Shown one piece after another: positions 56,695-64,000 of a DNA stretch of 64,000 nt (positions are counted from its first letter, which is position 1; the number at the start of each line of letters is the position of its first letter). Below the pieces are notes generated by a model. The model ran no database searches. It was given only the letters and a program-made list of their open reading frames with translations, and was not told where the DNA came from. Both the position numbers and the translations under genes were made by a program. The stretch comes from Achromobacter xylosoxidans (GTDB lineage Bacteria; Pseudomonadota; Gammaproteobacteria; Burkholderiales; Burkholderiaceae_B), in contig NZ_CP061008.1 in the NCBI RefSeq assembly GCF_014490035.1, positions 3,844,001 to 3,908,000 of the forward strand, written 5' to 3'.

Positions 56695-57011
56695 TGAGCC
56701 GCCTCACCCCCCATCCGGAATCGGACCCGAACGCCGGCCGCAACGCGGCGGTCGCCATTTCCTACGAAGAAAAGGACGGCGCTCCGCGCGTCGTCGCCAA
56801 GGGCTACGGCCAGCTCGCGGACACCATCGTCCGCGCCGCGCAGGAAAACGGCCTCTACGTCCACGAGTCGCGCGAACTGGTCGGCCTGCTGATGCAGGTG
56901 GACCTGGACGCACATATTCCTCCCCAACTCTATGTAGCGGTGGCAGAATTGCTGGCCTGGCTCTACCGCCTGGAATCGCGCGAGTTCCCCGAACCCGCCC
57001 CACCCGCCTGA
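56694..57011 (+). CDS. stand-alone FlhB C-terminal domain (FhlB/FlhX-like)
   Basis: 105 residues, no membrane helices. It matches the cytoplasmic domain of FlhB/YscU from just after the autocleavage site: AVAISYEEKDGAPRVVAKGYGQLADTIVRAAQENGLYVHE, and then VDLDAHIPPQLYVAVAELLAWLYRLE. The NPTH cleavage motif itself is not there; in its place is GRNAAVA. So it is like the cleaved C-terminal part of the export switch, made as its own protein. Such proteins can replace FlhB's tail in some bacteria. It is coupled to the FliK-like gene by TGATG. Confidence 0.85.
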   Translation: MSRLTPHPESDPNAGRNAAVAISYEEKDGAPRVVAKGYGQLADTIVRAAQENGLYVHESRELVGLLMQVDLDAHIPPQLYVAVAELLAWLYRLESREFPEPAPPA

Positions 57012-57035
57012 CCCTATTACCTGAGGAAGACCAAA

Positions 57036-57839
57036 GTGTTGGATGCCAGCGACCCGGAGTTCCTGCTGACCCGGCCTGACGAGATGCGTTCGGCCCTGTT
57101 CGAACTCACCCACCCCGACAGCCACATCCTGGTACGCGACGCCGCGGACCGGGAGATGGCCGTGCTGATCCTCGGCGTGGACAAGCAGGCCGGCGAATTC
57201 TTCTGGAGGCCGCGCGATTACGCCGGCGCGGACTTCGAGCAGTCCGACTCCATGGGCTTGCTGAGCGGCACCACCTTCCACTTCCATGCCACCGCCTATG
57301 GCGGCGTGCAGATCCGCTTTCGCGTGCAGCGGCCCCAGATCATTCATTTCGACGACGGCAGCGCCGCGCTGGTATCGCCGTTCCCGGAACGCCTGGCCCG
57401 CATCCAGCGCCGCAAGATGTTCCGCGCGTCCCTGATCGCGGCCGCCAACGTATGCCGCGCCAGTTGGCAAGCCACGCCCAACGACAAGCCCTACGCGTTC
57501 ACGATACGCGACATCTCGGTCGACGGCGTAGGCCTGCGCGCAGGACTCGCGGTCTCCGCCCTGCCGGAACGCGGCACCGTGCTGGAAAATGTGCAACTGG
57601 ATTTTGGCGACCAGGGCAAGCTCAACGCCAGCCTGGAAGTGCGCAATGTATACCCGGTTTCCGGCCAGCCCATGGTCTCATCCGCCGATCCGGACGAACC
57701 GGCGGCAAGGCATGTTTCGCTGACTGGCGAACCGCCCGTCAGCCACCTGGGAGCCGTCTTCCTGAATCTGGATGCGCGCCAGGAAAACTGGCTGCAGCAG
57801 GTAGTCTGGCGCCTGGAAAGAGGCGCCCAGCGCAATTGA
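57036..57839 (+). CDS. ycgR: flagellar brake protein YcgR (c-di-GMP-binding PilZ)
   Basis: 267 residues, start GTG 57036 (or TTG 57039), with GAGG upstream. An N-terminal YcgR_N domain (to about 115) precedes a PilZ domain with both c-di-GMP motifs: RxxxR as RKMFR (126-130 region) and DxSxxG as DISVDG (159-164). When it holds c-di-GMP, YcgR slows the motor at the switch complex. The diguanylate cyclase at 12232 is one possible source of signal. 24 bases after the FlhB-tail gene, in the same transcript. Confidence 0.93.
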   Translation: MLDASDPEFLLTRPDEMRSALFELTHPDSHILVRDAADREMAVLILGVDKQAGEFFWRPRDYAGADFEQSDSMGLLSGTTFHFHATAYGGVQIRFRVQRPQIIHFDDGSAALVSPFPERLARIQRRKMFRASLIAAANVCRASWQATPNDKPYAFTIRDISVDGVGLRAGLAVSALPERGTVLENVQLDFGDQGKLNASLEVRNVYPVSGQPMVSSADPDEPAARHVSLTGEPPVSHLGAVFLNLDARQENWLQQVVWRLERGAQRN

Positions 57840-57849
57840 TACCTGGTTT

Positions 57850-57917
57850 GGCGGGGCCATGCGCTGCAAGCGCCCCGCCCCTGATGCCTGCTGCGCTTGC
57901 GGCGTACACGCAAGCGC
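57850..57917. terminator. two stem-loops between ycgR and fliE
   Basis: The first is GGCGGGGC at 57850-57857 with GCCCCGCC at 57872-57879. The second is a 9-bp perfect stem GCGCTTGCG at 57893-57901 with CGCAAGCGC at 57909-57917. They lie between convergent genes. Neither has a U-run, so they may be Rho-assisted ends or transcript shields. Confidence 0.5.
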
Positions 57918-57934
57918 TGTTCCCGCGACGGGAC

Positions 57935-58267
57935 TCAGACCGCCATCGAGGAAATTTCCTTGTAGGCCGCAACCAGCTTGTTGCGCACCTGCACCGCCGT
58001 CTGGAAGCCGATGCTGGCCTTCTGCATGTCGATCATGACGTCGTTGAGGGAAATATCGGGCGCTCCCAGCTCGAACGCCTTGGCCTGGGCCGTGGCGGCA
58101 TTCTGGGCGGAAGTGACGCGACGGATGGAGCGTTGCAGCTCCGCGGCAAAGCCGTCCGGCTGACCGACCATTTCACCCGCGCTGAGATTACCGGTCTCCG
58201 CCTTGCTCACTACCGCGCGCATCTGCTGAAGCATGCTTTCGATGCCGGACAAGCCTGATACAGCCAT
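57935..58267 (-). CDS. fliE: flagellar hook-basal body complex protein FliE
   Basis: 110 residues. FliE joins the MS ring and the rod and is the first protein sent out by the export gate. Seen: the Met-rich N-terminus [16 protein letters not shown], and the conserved C-terminal half [35 protein letters not shown]. Normal length. It is transcribed away from fliF, with 330 bases between starts, and ends against ycgR. Confidence 0.95.
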   Translation of the reverse strand: MAVSGLSGIESMLQQMRAVVSKAETGNLSAGEMVGQPDGFAAELQRSIRRVTSAQNAATAQAKAFELGAPDISLNDVMIDMQKASIGFQTAVQVRNKLVAAYKEISSMAV

Positions 58268-58341
58268 TACCTGATTCCTTGCTGGTTGGGATTACACCAA
58301 TTGTGCGCACAGCGTAACGCCAACTCAGCCGGTTCATAGCC

Positions 58342-58380
58342 GACAAGAACCGCCAAAAAACCCGACATTTCCACGAATGC
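58342..58380 (+). promoter_or_regulatory. 39-bp element A (FlhDC-box candidate)
   Basis: This copy carries CGCCAAAAAACCC followed by CATTTCCACGAATG and is closer to fliE. It aligns without gaps with element B, 94 bases away. The pattern of an AAYGC-type half-site, an A-run and a mirrored T-run fits the two half-sites of FlhDC, in a degenerate form. Confidence 0.5.
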
Positions 58381-58435
58381 AGCCGCTTGCCGTCAGGGCG
58401 GCCGCGGCTTTGTCCGCCTTGTCGGGGACATAGGA

Positions 58436-58474
58436 GATAAGTAACGCCAAAAACCGGCCGTTTTCAACGATTGG
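58436..58474 (+). promoter_or_regulatory. 39-bp element B (FlhDC-box candidate)
   Basis: This copy has AACGCCAAAAACCGG followed by CCGTTTTCAACG and is closer to fliF, 123 bases before its start. The halves are partly inverted repeats around GGCC. Its arms resemble the enteric FlhDC half-site AAYGS-N2-3-AAATARCG. Confidence 0.5.
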
Positions 58475-58597
58475 GATGGACGTCTCAGGGGCAATAATCC
58501 ACGCTCTCCCCAGACCAGAAGCACGTTGCATGTGTAATCTGCCCTACCCAGACATGAAGTCCCAATTCCAGCTCCGCGTGGCCAGCGGGGGCCGCCA

Positions 58598-60259
58598 ATG
58601 AACCAGCAGGCCACCCTGAGTTCGTCGCTGCTGACGAAGTTCCCCGTGCTGGAGAAGGTGCGCGCGCTGCCCAAGCCTGTCCTGCTGGGCGCGGCGGCGG
58701 CTCTCGTCGCGGTCATCGTCGCCGTGGCGATGTGGAGCAGCGAGCCCAAGTACAAGGTGCTCTTCTCGAACCTGGACGACCGCGATGGCGGCGCCATCGT
58801 GGCGGCGCTCGGCACGATGAACGTGCCCTACCGCTACAACGAAACCGGCACCGCCGTGCTGGTTCCGGCCGACCGCGTGTACGACGCCCGTCTGCAACTG
58901 GCGTCCCAGGGGCTGCCGCGCGGCGGCTCCGTCGGTTTCGAACTGATGGACAACGCCCGCTTCGGCGCCAGCCAGTTCACGGAACAGATCAACTACCAGC
59001 GCGGCCTGGAAGGCGAGCTGGCGCGTTCGATCGAAGCCATGCACACCGTGCAGCACGCCCGCGTGCACCTGGCCATGCCGCGCCAGTCGCTGTTCGTGCG
59101 CGAACGCCAGGCGCCCACCGCCTCGGTGCTGCTGAACATGCATCCGGGGCGCAGCCTGAGCGACGCCCAGGTCTCCGCGATTTCCTGGCTGGTGGCCTCG
59201 AGCGTCCCCGAACTCACCGCCGAAAACGTATCCATCGTGGACCAGAACGGCCGCCTGCTGTCGGCGCCGATGGGCGAAGGCCGCGGCATGGACGCCGACC
59301 AGATGCGTTTCGTGCGCGAAATGGAACAGCGCACGGTCGAACGCATCCTCACCATCCTCAATCCGCTGGTCGGCCCGGGCAATGTGCACGCCCAGGCCAG
59401 CGCCGACGTCGACTTCGCCCGCCGCGAAGAAACCTCCGAGGTCTACCGCCCGAACCAGGAGCCCGGCCAGGCCGCCGTGCGCAGCCAGCAAACCAGCGAC
59501 TCGACCCAGCGCGGCATCAATCCCGCGCAAGGCGTGCCTGGCGCGCTGTCGAACCAGGCGCCGGCCAATCCGCAGGCTCCCATCGCCAACCCGCCGCAAC
59601 CCCAGCCGCCCCGCCCCGGCCAGCCGCAGCAACCGGCCAATGCCCAGCAGCAGACCGGCACGCAGGCGGTCACCGGCAACCTCAATGAACGCCGCGACGC
59701 CACCACCAACTACGAAGTAGACCGCACGATCAGCCACATCAAGCAGCCGGTTGGCAACCTCAAGCGCCTGTCGGTCGCCGTGGTCGTCAACTACATGCGC
59801 GACAAGGACGGCGAACTGCAGCCCCTTCCGCCTGAAGAACTGAACAAGCTGACCAACCTCGTGCGCGAAGCCATGGGCTACTCCGAGACCCGCGGCGATT
59901 CGCTCAACCTGGTCAACAGCCAATTCAACGACGGCCCGCCGCCGGTGCCGATGTGGCGCGATCCGGAAATGATCTCGCTGTTCAAGACGATCCTGGCCTG
60001 GCTGGTCGGTGGCGTGCTGGCGCTGTGGCTGTATCGCCTGCTGCGCCGCACGGTGGGCGACTACCTCTACCCGCCGGTCGATCCGGAGCAGGCTGAAGCC
60101 GAGCGCATCGAAGCCGCACGCGAGGCCCAGGACGCGGCCCGCGCCAAGGAAGTGGACCGCTACCAAGACAACCTGGAACGCGCCCGCACGATGGCCACCA
60201 AGGATCCGCGCGCCGTCGCGATGGTTCTGCGCACCTGGATGAACAAAGATGAAAAATGA
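58598..60259 (+). CDS. fliF: flagellar MS-ring protein FliF
   Basis: 553 residues. FliF builds the MS ring in the inner membrane. Two membrane helices border the periplasmic part: about 29-46 (VLLGAAAALVAVIVAVA) and about 465-485 (ILAWLVGGVLALWLYRLL). RBM1/2 domains (EPKYKVLFSNLDDRDGG; then HTVQHARVHLAMPRQSLFVRE) follow the first. Between about 300 and 360 there is a Pro/Gln-rich insertion (QAPIANPPQPQPPRPGQPQQ as its start). The C-terminal end DPRAVAMVLRTWMNK binds FliG. Its stop overlaps the fliG start. Confidence 0.96.
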   Translation: MNQQATLSSSLLTKFPVLEKVRALPKPVLLGAAAALVAVIVAVAMWSSEPKYKVLFSNLDDRDGGAIVAALGTMNVPYRYNETGTAVLVPADRVYDARLQLASQGLPRGGSVGFELMDNARFGASQFTEQINYQRGLEGELARSIEAMHTVQHARVHLAMPRQSLFVRERQAPTASVLLNMHPGRSLSDAQVSAISWLVASSVPELTAENVSIVDQNGRLLSAPMGEGRGMDADQMRFVREMEQRTVERILTILNPLVGPGNVHAQASADVDFARREETSEVYRPNQEPGQAAVRSQQTSDSTQRGINPAQGVPGALSNQAPANPQAPIANPPQPQPPRPGQPQQPANAQQQTGTQAVTGNLNERRDATTNYEVDRTISHIKQPVGNLKRLSVAVVVNYMRDKDGELQPLPPEELNKLTNLVREAMGYSETRGDSLNLVNSQFNDGPPPVPMWRDPEMISLFKTILAWLVGGVLALWLYRLLRRTVGDYLYPPVDPEQAEAERIEAAREAQDAARAKEVDRYQDNLERARTMATKDPRAVAMVLRTWMNKDEK

Positions 60260-61259
60260 TTCCACTCCGCTGGACGGCATGACGCGCAGCGCCGTGCTGA
60301 TGATGTCGCTGGGCGAAGATGCGGCGGCCGAGGTCTTCAAGTACCTCGGCGCCCGTGAAGTCCAGCAGGTCGGCGCCGCCATGGCCAGCCTCAAACAGGT
60401 CACGCGCAGCGACGTTGCGGTGGTGCTGGAAGAGTTCCGCCAGGAGGCCGACCAGTTCATGGCTGTAACGCTGGGTTCGGACGACTACATCCGCACCGTG
60501 CTGACCAAGGCCCTGGGCAGCGACCGCGCGGCCGGCCTGATCGAAGACATCCTCGAAGCCGGCGAAGGCGGCAGCGGCATCGATGCGCTGAACTGGCTCG
60601 ATCCGAACACCGTCGCAGAACTGATCGGCGACGAACACCCGCAGATCATCGCGACCATCCTGGTGCATCTGGAGCGCGACCGCGCCGCCGGCGTGCTGGC
60701 GCTCCTGACGGACCGTCTGCGCAACGACGTGATGCTGCGCATCGCCACTTTCGGCGGCGTGCAGCCAGCCGCGCTGTCCGAGCTCACGGAAGTCCTGAAT
60801 TCGGTCCTGGCCGGCCAGGGCGCAAAGCGCAGCAAGATGGGCGGCGTGCGCACCGCGGCCGAGATCCTCAACATGATGAACTCGACCCAGGAAGAAACCG
60901 TGGTCGCCAGCCTGCGCGAGCGCGACAACGACCTGGCGCAGAAGATCATCGACGAGATGTTCGTCTTCGACAACCTGCTCGACGTCGAGGATCGCGCCAT
61001 CCAGCTCATCCTCAAGGAAATCGACAACGACACGCTCATGGTTGCGCTCAAGGGCGCCCCGGAAGAGCTGCGCGCCAAGTTCCTGCGCAACATGTCCAGC
61101 CGCGCCGCCGAAATGCTGCGCGAAGACCTGGACGCGCAAGGTCCGATCCGCATGTCCAAGGTCGAGACCGAGCAGAAGAAGATCCTGCAGATCGCGCGCC
61201 GCCTGGCCGAGAGCGGCCAGATCGTCCTGGGCAACCAGGGAGACGACACCTATGTCTGA
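60249..61259 (+). CDS. fliG: flagellar motor switch protein FliG
   Basis: 336 residues. FliG on the MS ring transfers torque from the stators. The N-terminal domain (RSAVLMMSLGEDAAAEVFKYLGAREVQQV), middle domain (EHPQIIATILVHLERDRAAGVL) and C-terminal domain with the charged torque helix (FLRNMSSRAAEMLREDLDAQGPIR) are all there. It overlaps fliF by 11 bases and fliH by 8, so the whole unit is coupled. Confidence 0.97.
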   Translation: MKNDSTPLDGMTRSAVLMMSLGEDAAAEVFKYLGAREVQQVGAAMASLKQVTRSDVAVVLEEFRQEADQFMAVTLGSDDYIRTVLTKALGSDRAAGLIEDILEAGEGGSGIDALNWLDPNTVAELIGDEHPQIIATILVHLERDRAAGVLALLTDRLRNDVMLRIATFGGVQPAALSELTEVLNSVLAGQGAKRSKMGGVRTAAEILNMMNSTQEETVVASLRERDNDLAQKIIDEMFVFDNLLDVEDRAIQLILKEIDNDTLMVALKGAPEELRAKFLRNMSSRAAEMLREDLDAQGPIRMSKVETEQKKILQIARRLAESGQIVLGNQGDDTYV

Positions 61260-61995
61260 GGTCGACAGCGGCGCCACGGCGCTCATCTCGCGCAGCGCCG
61301 CCTGGCGGCGTTGGCAGATGCTGTCGTTCGACGAGCCCGCGGTCGTCGAAGCCGAGCCGGAACCCGAACCCGACCCCGGGCCGGATCCCGAAGTGGTGAT
61401 GGCCCAGCTGCGCGCCCAGGCGCTTGCCGAAGGCCGCGAGGAAGGCCACGCGCTGGGCCACGCCGCCGGCCTCGAAGTTGGCCAACAGGCTGGCTATGAG
61501 GCCGGGCTCGCCGCCGGCCGCGAACAAGGCTACGCAGAAGGCCTCGTCCAGGCCCGCGAACAGGGCGCCGCGGAAGCGCAGCGCCTGCATGCGCTGGTAG
61601 AAGCTTGCGCCGCGTCCCTAGGCTCGCTCGAAGAAAAAATGGGCCAAGGCCTGCTGACCCTGGCTCTCGACATCGCCCAGCAGGTCGTGCGCACCACGCT
61701 CGCCGACCAGCCGGAAACCGTCGTCAACGCGGTGCGCGAAGTGCTGCACATCAATCCCACCGCCGGCGGCCAGATGCGCCTGTGGGCCAACCCCGACGAC
61801 ATCGAACTGATCCGCCTGCATCTGGCGGACGAGCTCAAGGAAGGCCACTGGCGCGTCCTGGCCGATGAGTCCATCTCGCGCGGCGGCTGTCGCGCCGAAA
61901 CGCCCTTCGGCGACATCGACGCCACCTTGCAGACGCGCTGGCGCCGGGTCGCGGCCTCGCTGGGCCGCAACGTCTCCTGGGAGGAGCCGGTGTGA
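61252..61995 (+). CDS. fliH: flagellar export ATPase regulator FliH
   Basis: 247 residues from ATG 61252. FliH binds and restrains the ATPase FliI and brings it to the C ring. After an acidic N-terminal part, a run of GxxxG-type repeats typical of FliH is seen at about 65-105 ([20 protein letters not shown]), and the C-terminal domain carries [20 protein letters not shown] and [20 protein letters not shown]. Cytoplasmic. Confidence 0.93.
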   Translation: MSEVDSGATALISRSAAWRRWQMLSFDEPAVVEAEPEPEPDPGPDPEVVMAQLRAQALAEGREEGHALGHAAGLEVGQQAGYEAGLAAGREQGYAEGLVQAREQGAAEAQRLHALVEACAASLGSLEEKMGQGLLTLALDIAQQVVRTTLADQPETVVNAVREVLHINPTAGGQMRLWANPDDIELIRLHLADELKEGHWRVLADESISRGGCRAETPFGDIDATLQTRWRRVAASLGRNVSWEEPV

Positions 61996-63482
61996 GCGCC
62001 AATCCGGCTCCCGCCCTGCCCGGCCAGCCGGCCGCGCCCGCTACCGCGGTGCCGGTCATCGACCGCTGGCAGACTCAGCTACAGATCGGCTCGATCCGCG
62101 CGGCCTCGACCGACCCGTGGCTCGTCAGCGGCAAGATCACGCGCGCCACCGGCCTGGTGCTGCACGCCACCGGCCTGCGTCTGCCCGTCGGGGCGGCCGC
62201 CCGCATCGAAATCGCCCGCGGCCACGACCACTGGGCGGATGCAGAAGTCGTAGGCTTCGACGGCCACACCCTCTATCTGATGCCGCAGGCGGATATTTCC
62301 GGCTTGCCGCCCGGCGCGCGCGTCGTGCCCGGCGAGCCTCCCGTGCAACGCCAGATCCCGCTGCCGCGCAAGGCCGAACTGAACGGCAACGCCAAGCCGC
62401 AGCTGGGCCGCCACCTGCCGGTCGGCAACGCCCTGCTGGGCCGGGTGCTGGACGGCGCCGGCCGGCCGCTGGACGGACTGGGTCCGCTCAATGGCGCCGA
62501 ACTCGCCCCCCTGTCCGCCCAGCCGATCAACCCGCTGTCGCGCGCACCCATCGATACGGTGCTCGACACCGGCGTGCGCGCCATCAACGGCCTGCTCACC
62601 GTGGGCCGGGGGCAGCGCATGGGCCTGTTCGCCGGTTCCGGCGTCGGCAAGAGCGTGTTGCTCGGCATGATGGCCCGCTACACCAAGGCCGACGTGATCG
62701 TCGTCGGGCTGATCGGCGAACGCGGCCGCGAAGTCAAGGAATTCATCGAGCACAACCTCGGCCCCGAAGGCCTGGCGCGCTCGGTCGTGGTGGCTGCGCC
62801 GGCCGACGTGTCGGCGCTGTTGCGCCTGCAAGGCGCCGCCTACGCCACGCGCCTGGCCGAACACTTCCGCGATCAGGGCCTGGACGTGCTCCTGATCATG
62901 GATTCGCTGACCCGCTACGCCATGGCGCAGCGCGAAATCGCGCTGGCCATCGGCGAGCCGCCTGCCACCAAGGGCTATCCGCCCTCCGTCTTCGCCAAGC
63001 TGCCGACGCTGGTCGAACGCGCGGGCATGGGCGCGCCCGGACCGTCCGGCAAAGCAGGCTCGATCACTGCGTTCTACACCGTGCTGGCCGAAGGCGACGA
63101 CCAACAGGATCCGATCGCGGATTCGGCCCGCGCCATCCTGGACGGCCACGTCGTGCTGTCACGCCACCTGGCCGAAGCCGGCCACTACCCGGCCATCGAC
63201 ATCGAAGCGTCGATCTCGCGCGCCATGACCTCGCTGATCACGCCCGAGCAGTTCGCCGTGGTGCGACGCTTCAAGCAAAGCCTGTCGCGCTACCAGCGCA
63301 ACCGCGATCTGATCGCGGTGGGCGCCTACGCCGCCGGCAATGACCCGCAGCTGGACGACGCCATCGCCCGCTATCCGCGCCTGGAAGCCTTCCTGCAGCA
63401 AGACATAGGCGAAAACGTCGGCTATGAAGCCGCCGTCAACCAACTGCAGGCCAGTTTCGAATTGAGGAACGCTTATGCCTAG
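61992..63482 (+). CDS. fliI: flagellum-specific ATPase FliI
   Basis: 496 residues, start GTG 61992, overlapping fliH by 4 bases. F1-beta-like ATPase of the flagellar export apparatus. Walker [10 protein letters not shown] is at about 215-223, then [38 protein letters not shown] (Walker B with Asp), and the long C-terminal part with [17 protein letters not shown]. The N-terminal beta-barrel is present. Normal length is about 440-490. Confidence 0.97.
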   Translation: MSANPAPALPGQPAAPATAVPVIDRWQTQLQIGSIRAASTDPWLVSGKITRATGLVLHATGLRLPVGAAARIEIARGHDHWADAEVVGFDGHTLYLMPQADISGLPPGARVVPGEPPVQRQIPLPRKAELNGNAKPQLGRHLPVGNALLGRVLDGAGRPLDGLGPLNGAELAPLSAQPINPLSRAPIDTVLDTGVRAINGLLTVGRGQRMGLFAGSGVGKSVLLGMMARYTKADVIVVGLIGERGREVKEFIEHNLGPEGLARSVVVAAPADVSALLRLQGAAYATRLAEHFRDQGLDVLLIMDSLTRYAMAQREIALAIGEPPATKGYPPSVFAKLPTLVERAGMGAPGPSGKAGSITAFYTVLAEGDDQQDPIADSARAILDGHVVLSRHLAEAGHYPAIDIEASISRAMTSLITPEQFAVVRRFKQSLSRYQRNRDLIAVGAYAAGNDPQLDDAIARYPRLEAFLQQDIGENVGYEAAVNQLQASFELRNAYA

Positions 63483-63924
63483 CCAATTGCCTTTGGACAT
63501 GCTGATCAACCTGGCCAAAGAGAGCACGGACGAAGCCGCCCGCCTGCTCGGCAGGCTCAGCGCCGAACGCACCAACGCCGAACGCCAGCTATCCATGCTG
63601 CACGACTACCGCCAGGACTACCTGGAACGGCTGCAACAGGCGATGACCAGCGGAATGTCGGCCAGCGACTGCCATAACTACCAGCGCTTCATCAGCACGC
63701 TGGACGACGCCATCAGCCAGCAACAAAGCGTGTTGCGCCAGGCGGACGACAACCTCGCCAAGGGCCGGCTTTACTGGCAACAGGAAAAACGCAAGCTCAA
63801 CTCCTACGACGCCCTGGCGCAGCGCGAACTGCGCGCCCAGGCCGTCGTGGAATCCCGCCGCGAACAGCGCGCCAACGATGAATACTCCGCCCGCCTGGTC
63901 CAACGCCAGACCGGCATGCATTAA
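63475..63924 (+). CDS. fliJ: flagellar export protein FliJ
   Basis: 149 residues, all helical coiled-coil, as in FliJ, the stalk-like partner of the FliI ring. [27 protein letters not shown] and [33 protein letters not shown] carry the heptads, and the C-terminal [13 protein letters not shown] is typical. It overlaps fliI by 8 bases and the second FliK gene begins 24 bases later. Confidence 0.94.
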   Translation: MPSQLPLDMLINLAKESTDEAARLLGRLSAERTNAERQLSMLHDYRQDYLERLQQAMTSGMSASDCHNYQRFISTLDDAISQQQSVLRQADDNLAKGRLYWQQEKRKLNSYDALAQRELRAQAVVESRREQRANDEYSARLVQRQTGMH

Positions 63925-63948
63925 GCAATACCTCACAGGAAGCCCCAG

Positions 63949-64000
63949 ATGAACGCTCCCCTGCCCCTGCCCTCCATCGCGCCCGCCGCGCCCTCGTCGA
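63949..64000 (+). CDS. fliK: start of the canonical fliK (partial)
   Basis: ATG 63949 has AGGAAG 10 bases upstream. Only 17 codons are inside the window (MNAPLPLPSIAP, then Ala/Ser-rich), consistent with the low-complexity N-terminus of a FliK protein. The place after fliJ is the standard place of fliK. No domain can be seen, so the name rests on position alone. Confidence 0.6.
   Translation, partial: MNAPLPLPSIAPAAPSS

Larger units (their letters stand above)
58268..58597. promoter_or_regulatory. divergent fliE-fliF promoter region
   Basis: 330 bases without a credible gene. Two nearly identical long elements stand in it (58342-58380 and 58436-58474), each one nearer to one of the two genes. 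No clear sigma-70 -10/-35 pair stands out. It is the natural control point for the class II flagellar genes. Confidence 0.7.

Noticed and set aside
58334..58531. Small open frame in the fliE-fliF interval
   Set aside because: It overlaps the repeated regulatory elements and has no conserved features.
58544..60460. A 638-codon open frame opposite fliF
   Set aside because: Shadow of fliF and fliG; no domain seen.

Overview
This window reads as chromosomal core sequence of a high-GC betaproteobacterium of the family Alcaligenaceae, most like Achromobacter or a motile Bordetella. The basis is gene content and order: the rpsB-tsf-pyrH-frr-uppS-cdsA-dxr-rseP-bamA-ompH-lpxD-fabZ-lpxA-lpxB-rnhB run, the ppsA/ppsR pair, Bug-type solute-binding proteins and the flagellar gene order. 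No sequence search could be run, so the genus is inference. I see no rRNA, tRNA, CRISPR array, insertion sequence, integrase or prophage.

Layout. 1-281: end of a GntR-family regulator. 326-4983 (minus): mltG-tmk-holB-tatD and a secreted ankyrin protein. 5136-6134: ygfZ, convergent with a VIT-family transporter. 6928-10684 (minus): isobutyryl-CoA dehydrogenase, a 3-hydroxyisobutyryl-CoA hydrolase-like protein, mmsB and a thioesterase, forming a valine-degradation operon with a LiuR-like box upstream. 10880-12231: rnfH and ratA, divergent from smpB. 12232-14875 (minus): a membrane diguanylate cyclase and an SPFH/NfeD pair. 15045-16726: a glutamine amidotransferase and an Ada-like methyltransferase. 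16799-20185: divergent ppsA and ppsR. 20237-21282: two tandem DUF2846 lipoproteins.

21416-37119 (minus) is one long block for envelope biogenesis and translation: S2, EF-Ts, UMP kinase, ribosome recycling factor, undecaprenyl-PP synthase, CDP-diglyceride synthase, Dxr, RseP, BamA, Skp, LpxD, FabZ, LpxA, LpxB, RNase HII and a TrmH-type methyltransferase. It links isoprenoid, phospholipid and lipid A synthesis to outer-membrane protein assembly. Divergent from it, after about 850 bp without a convincing gene, are map, glnD, marC, dsbB and a YgjP-like metallopeptidase (37966-43338). 43422-47650 (minus) is folC-dedD-cvpA-purF.

47815-52435 is an accessory catabolic cluster: cupin, Bug-type binding protein, class III CoA transferase, acyl-CoA dehydrogenase and an IclR regulator. 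52578-64000 is flagellar. The flaG-fliD-fliS-fliT unit sits behind an excellent sigma-28 promoter and is followed by a FliK-like protein, a stand-alone FlhB C-terminal domain and YcgR. fliE then diverges from fliFGHIJ, with a second FliK-type gene starting at the right edge.

Most genes are conserved housekeeping genes. The points most worth a second look are the FliK-like/FlhB-tail pair next to a complete flagellar export system, two long near-identical elements between fliE and fliF, the layered repeats between ppsA and ppsR, paired candidate IclR operators, the LiuR-like box, and the acyl-CoA dehydrogenase with a relocated catalytic glutamate.
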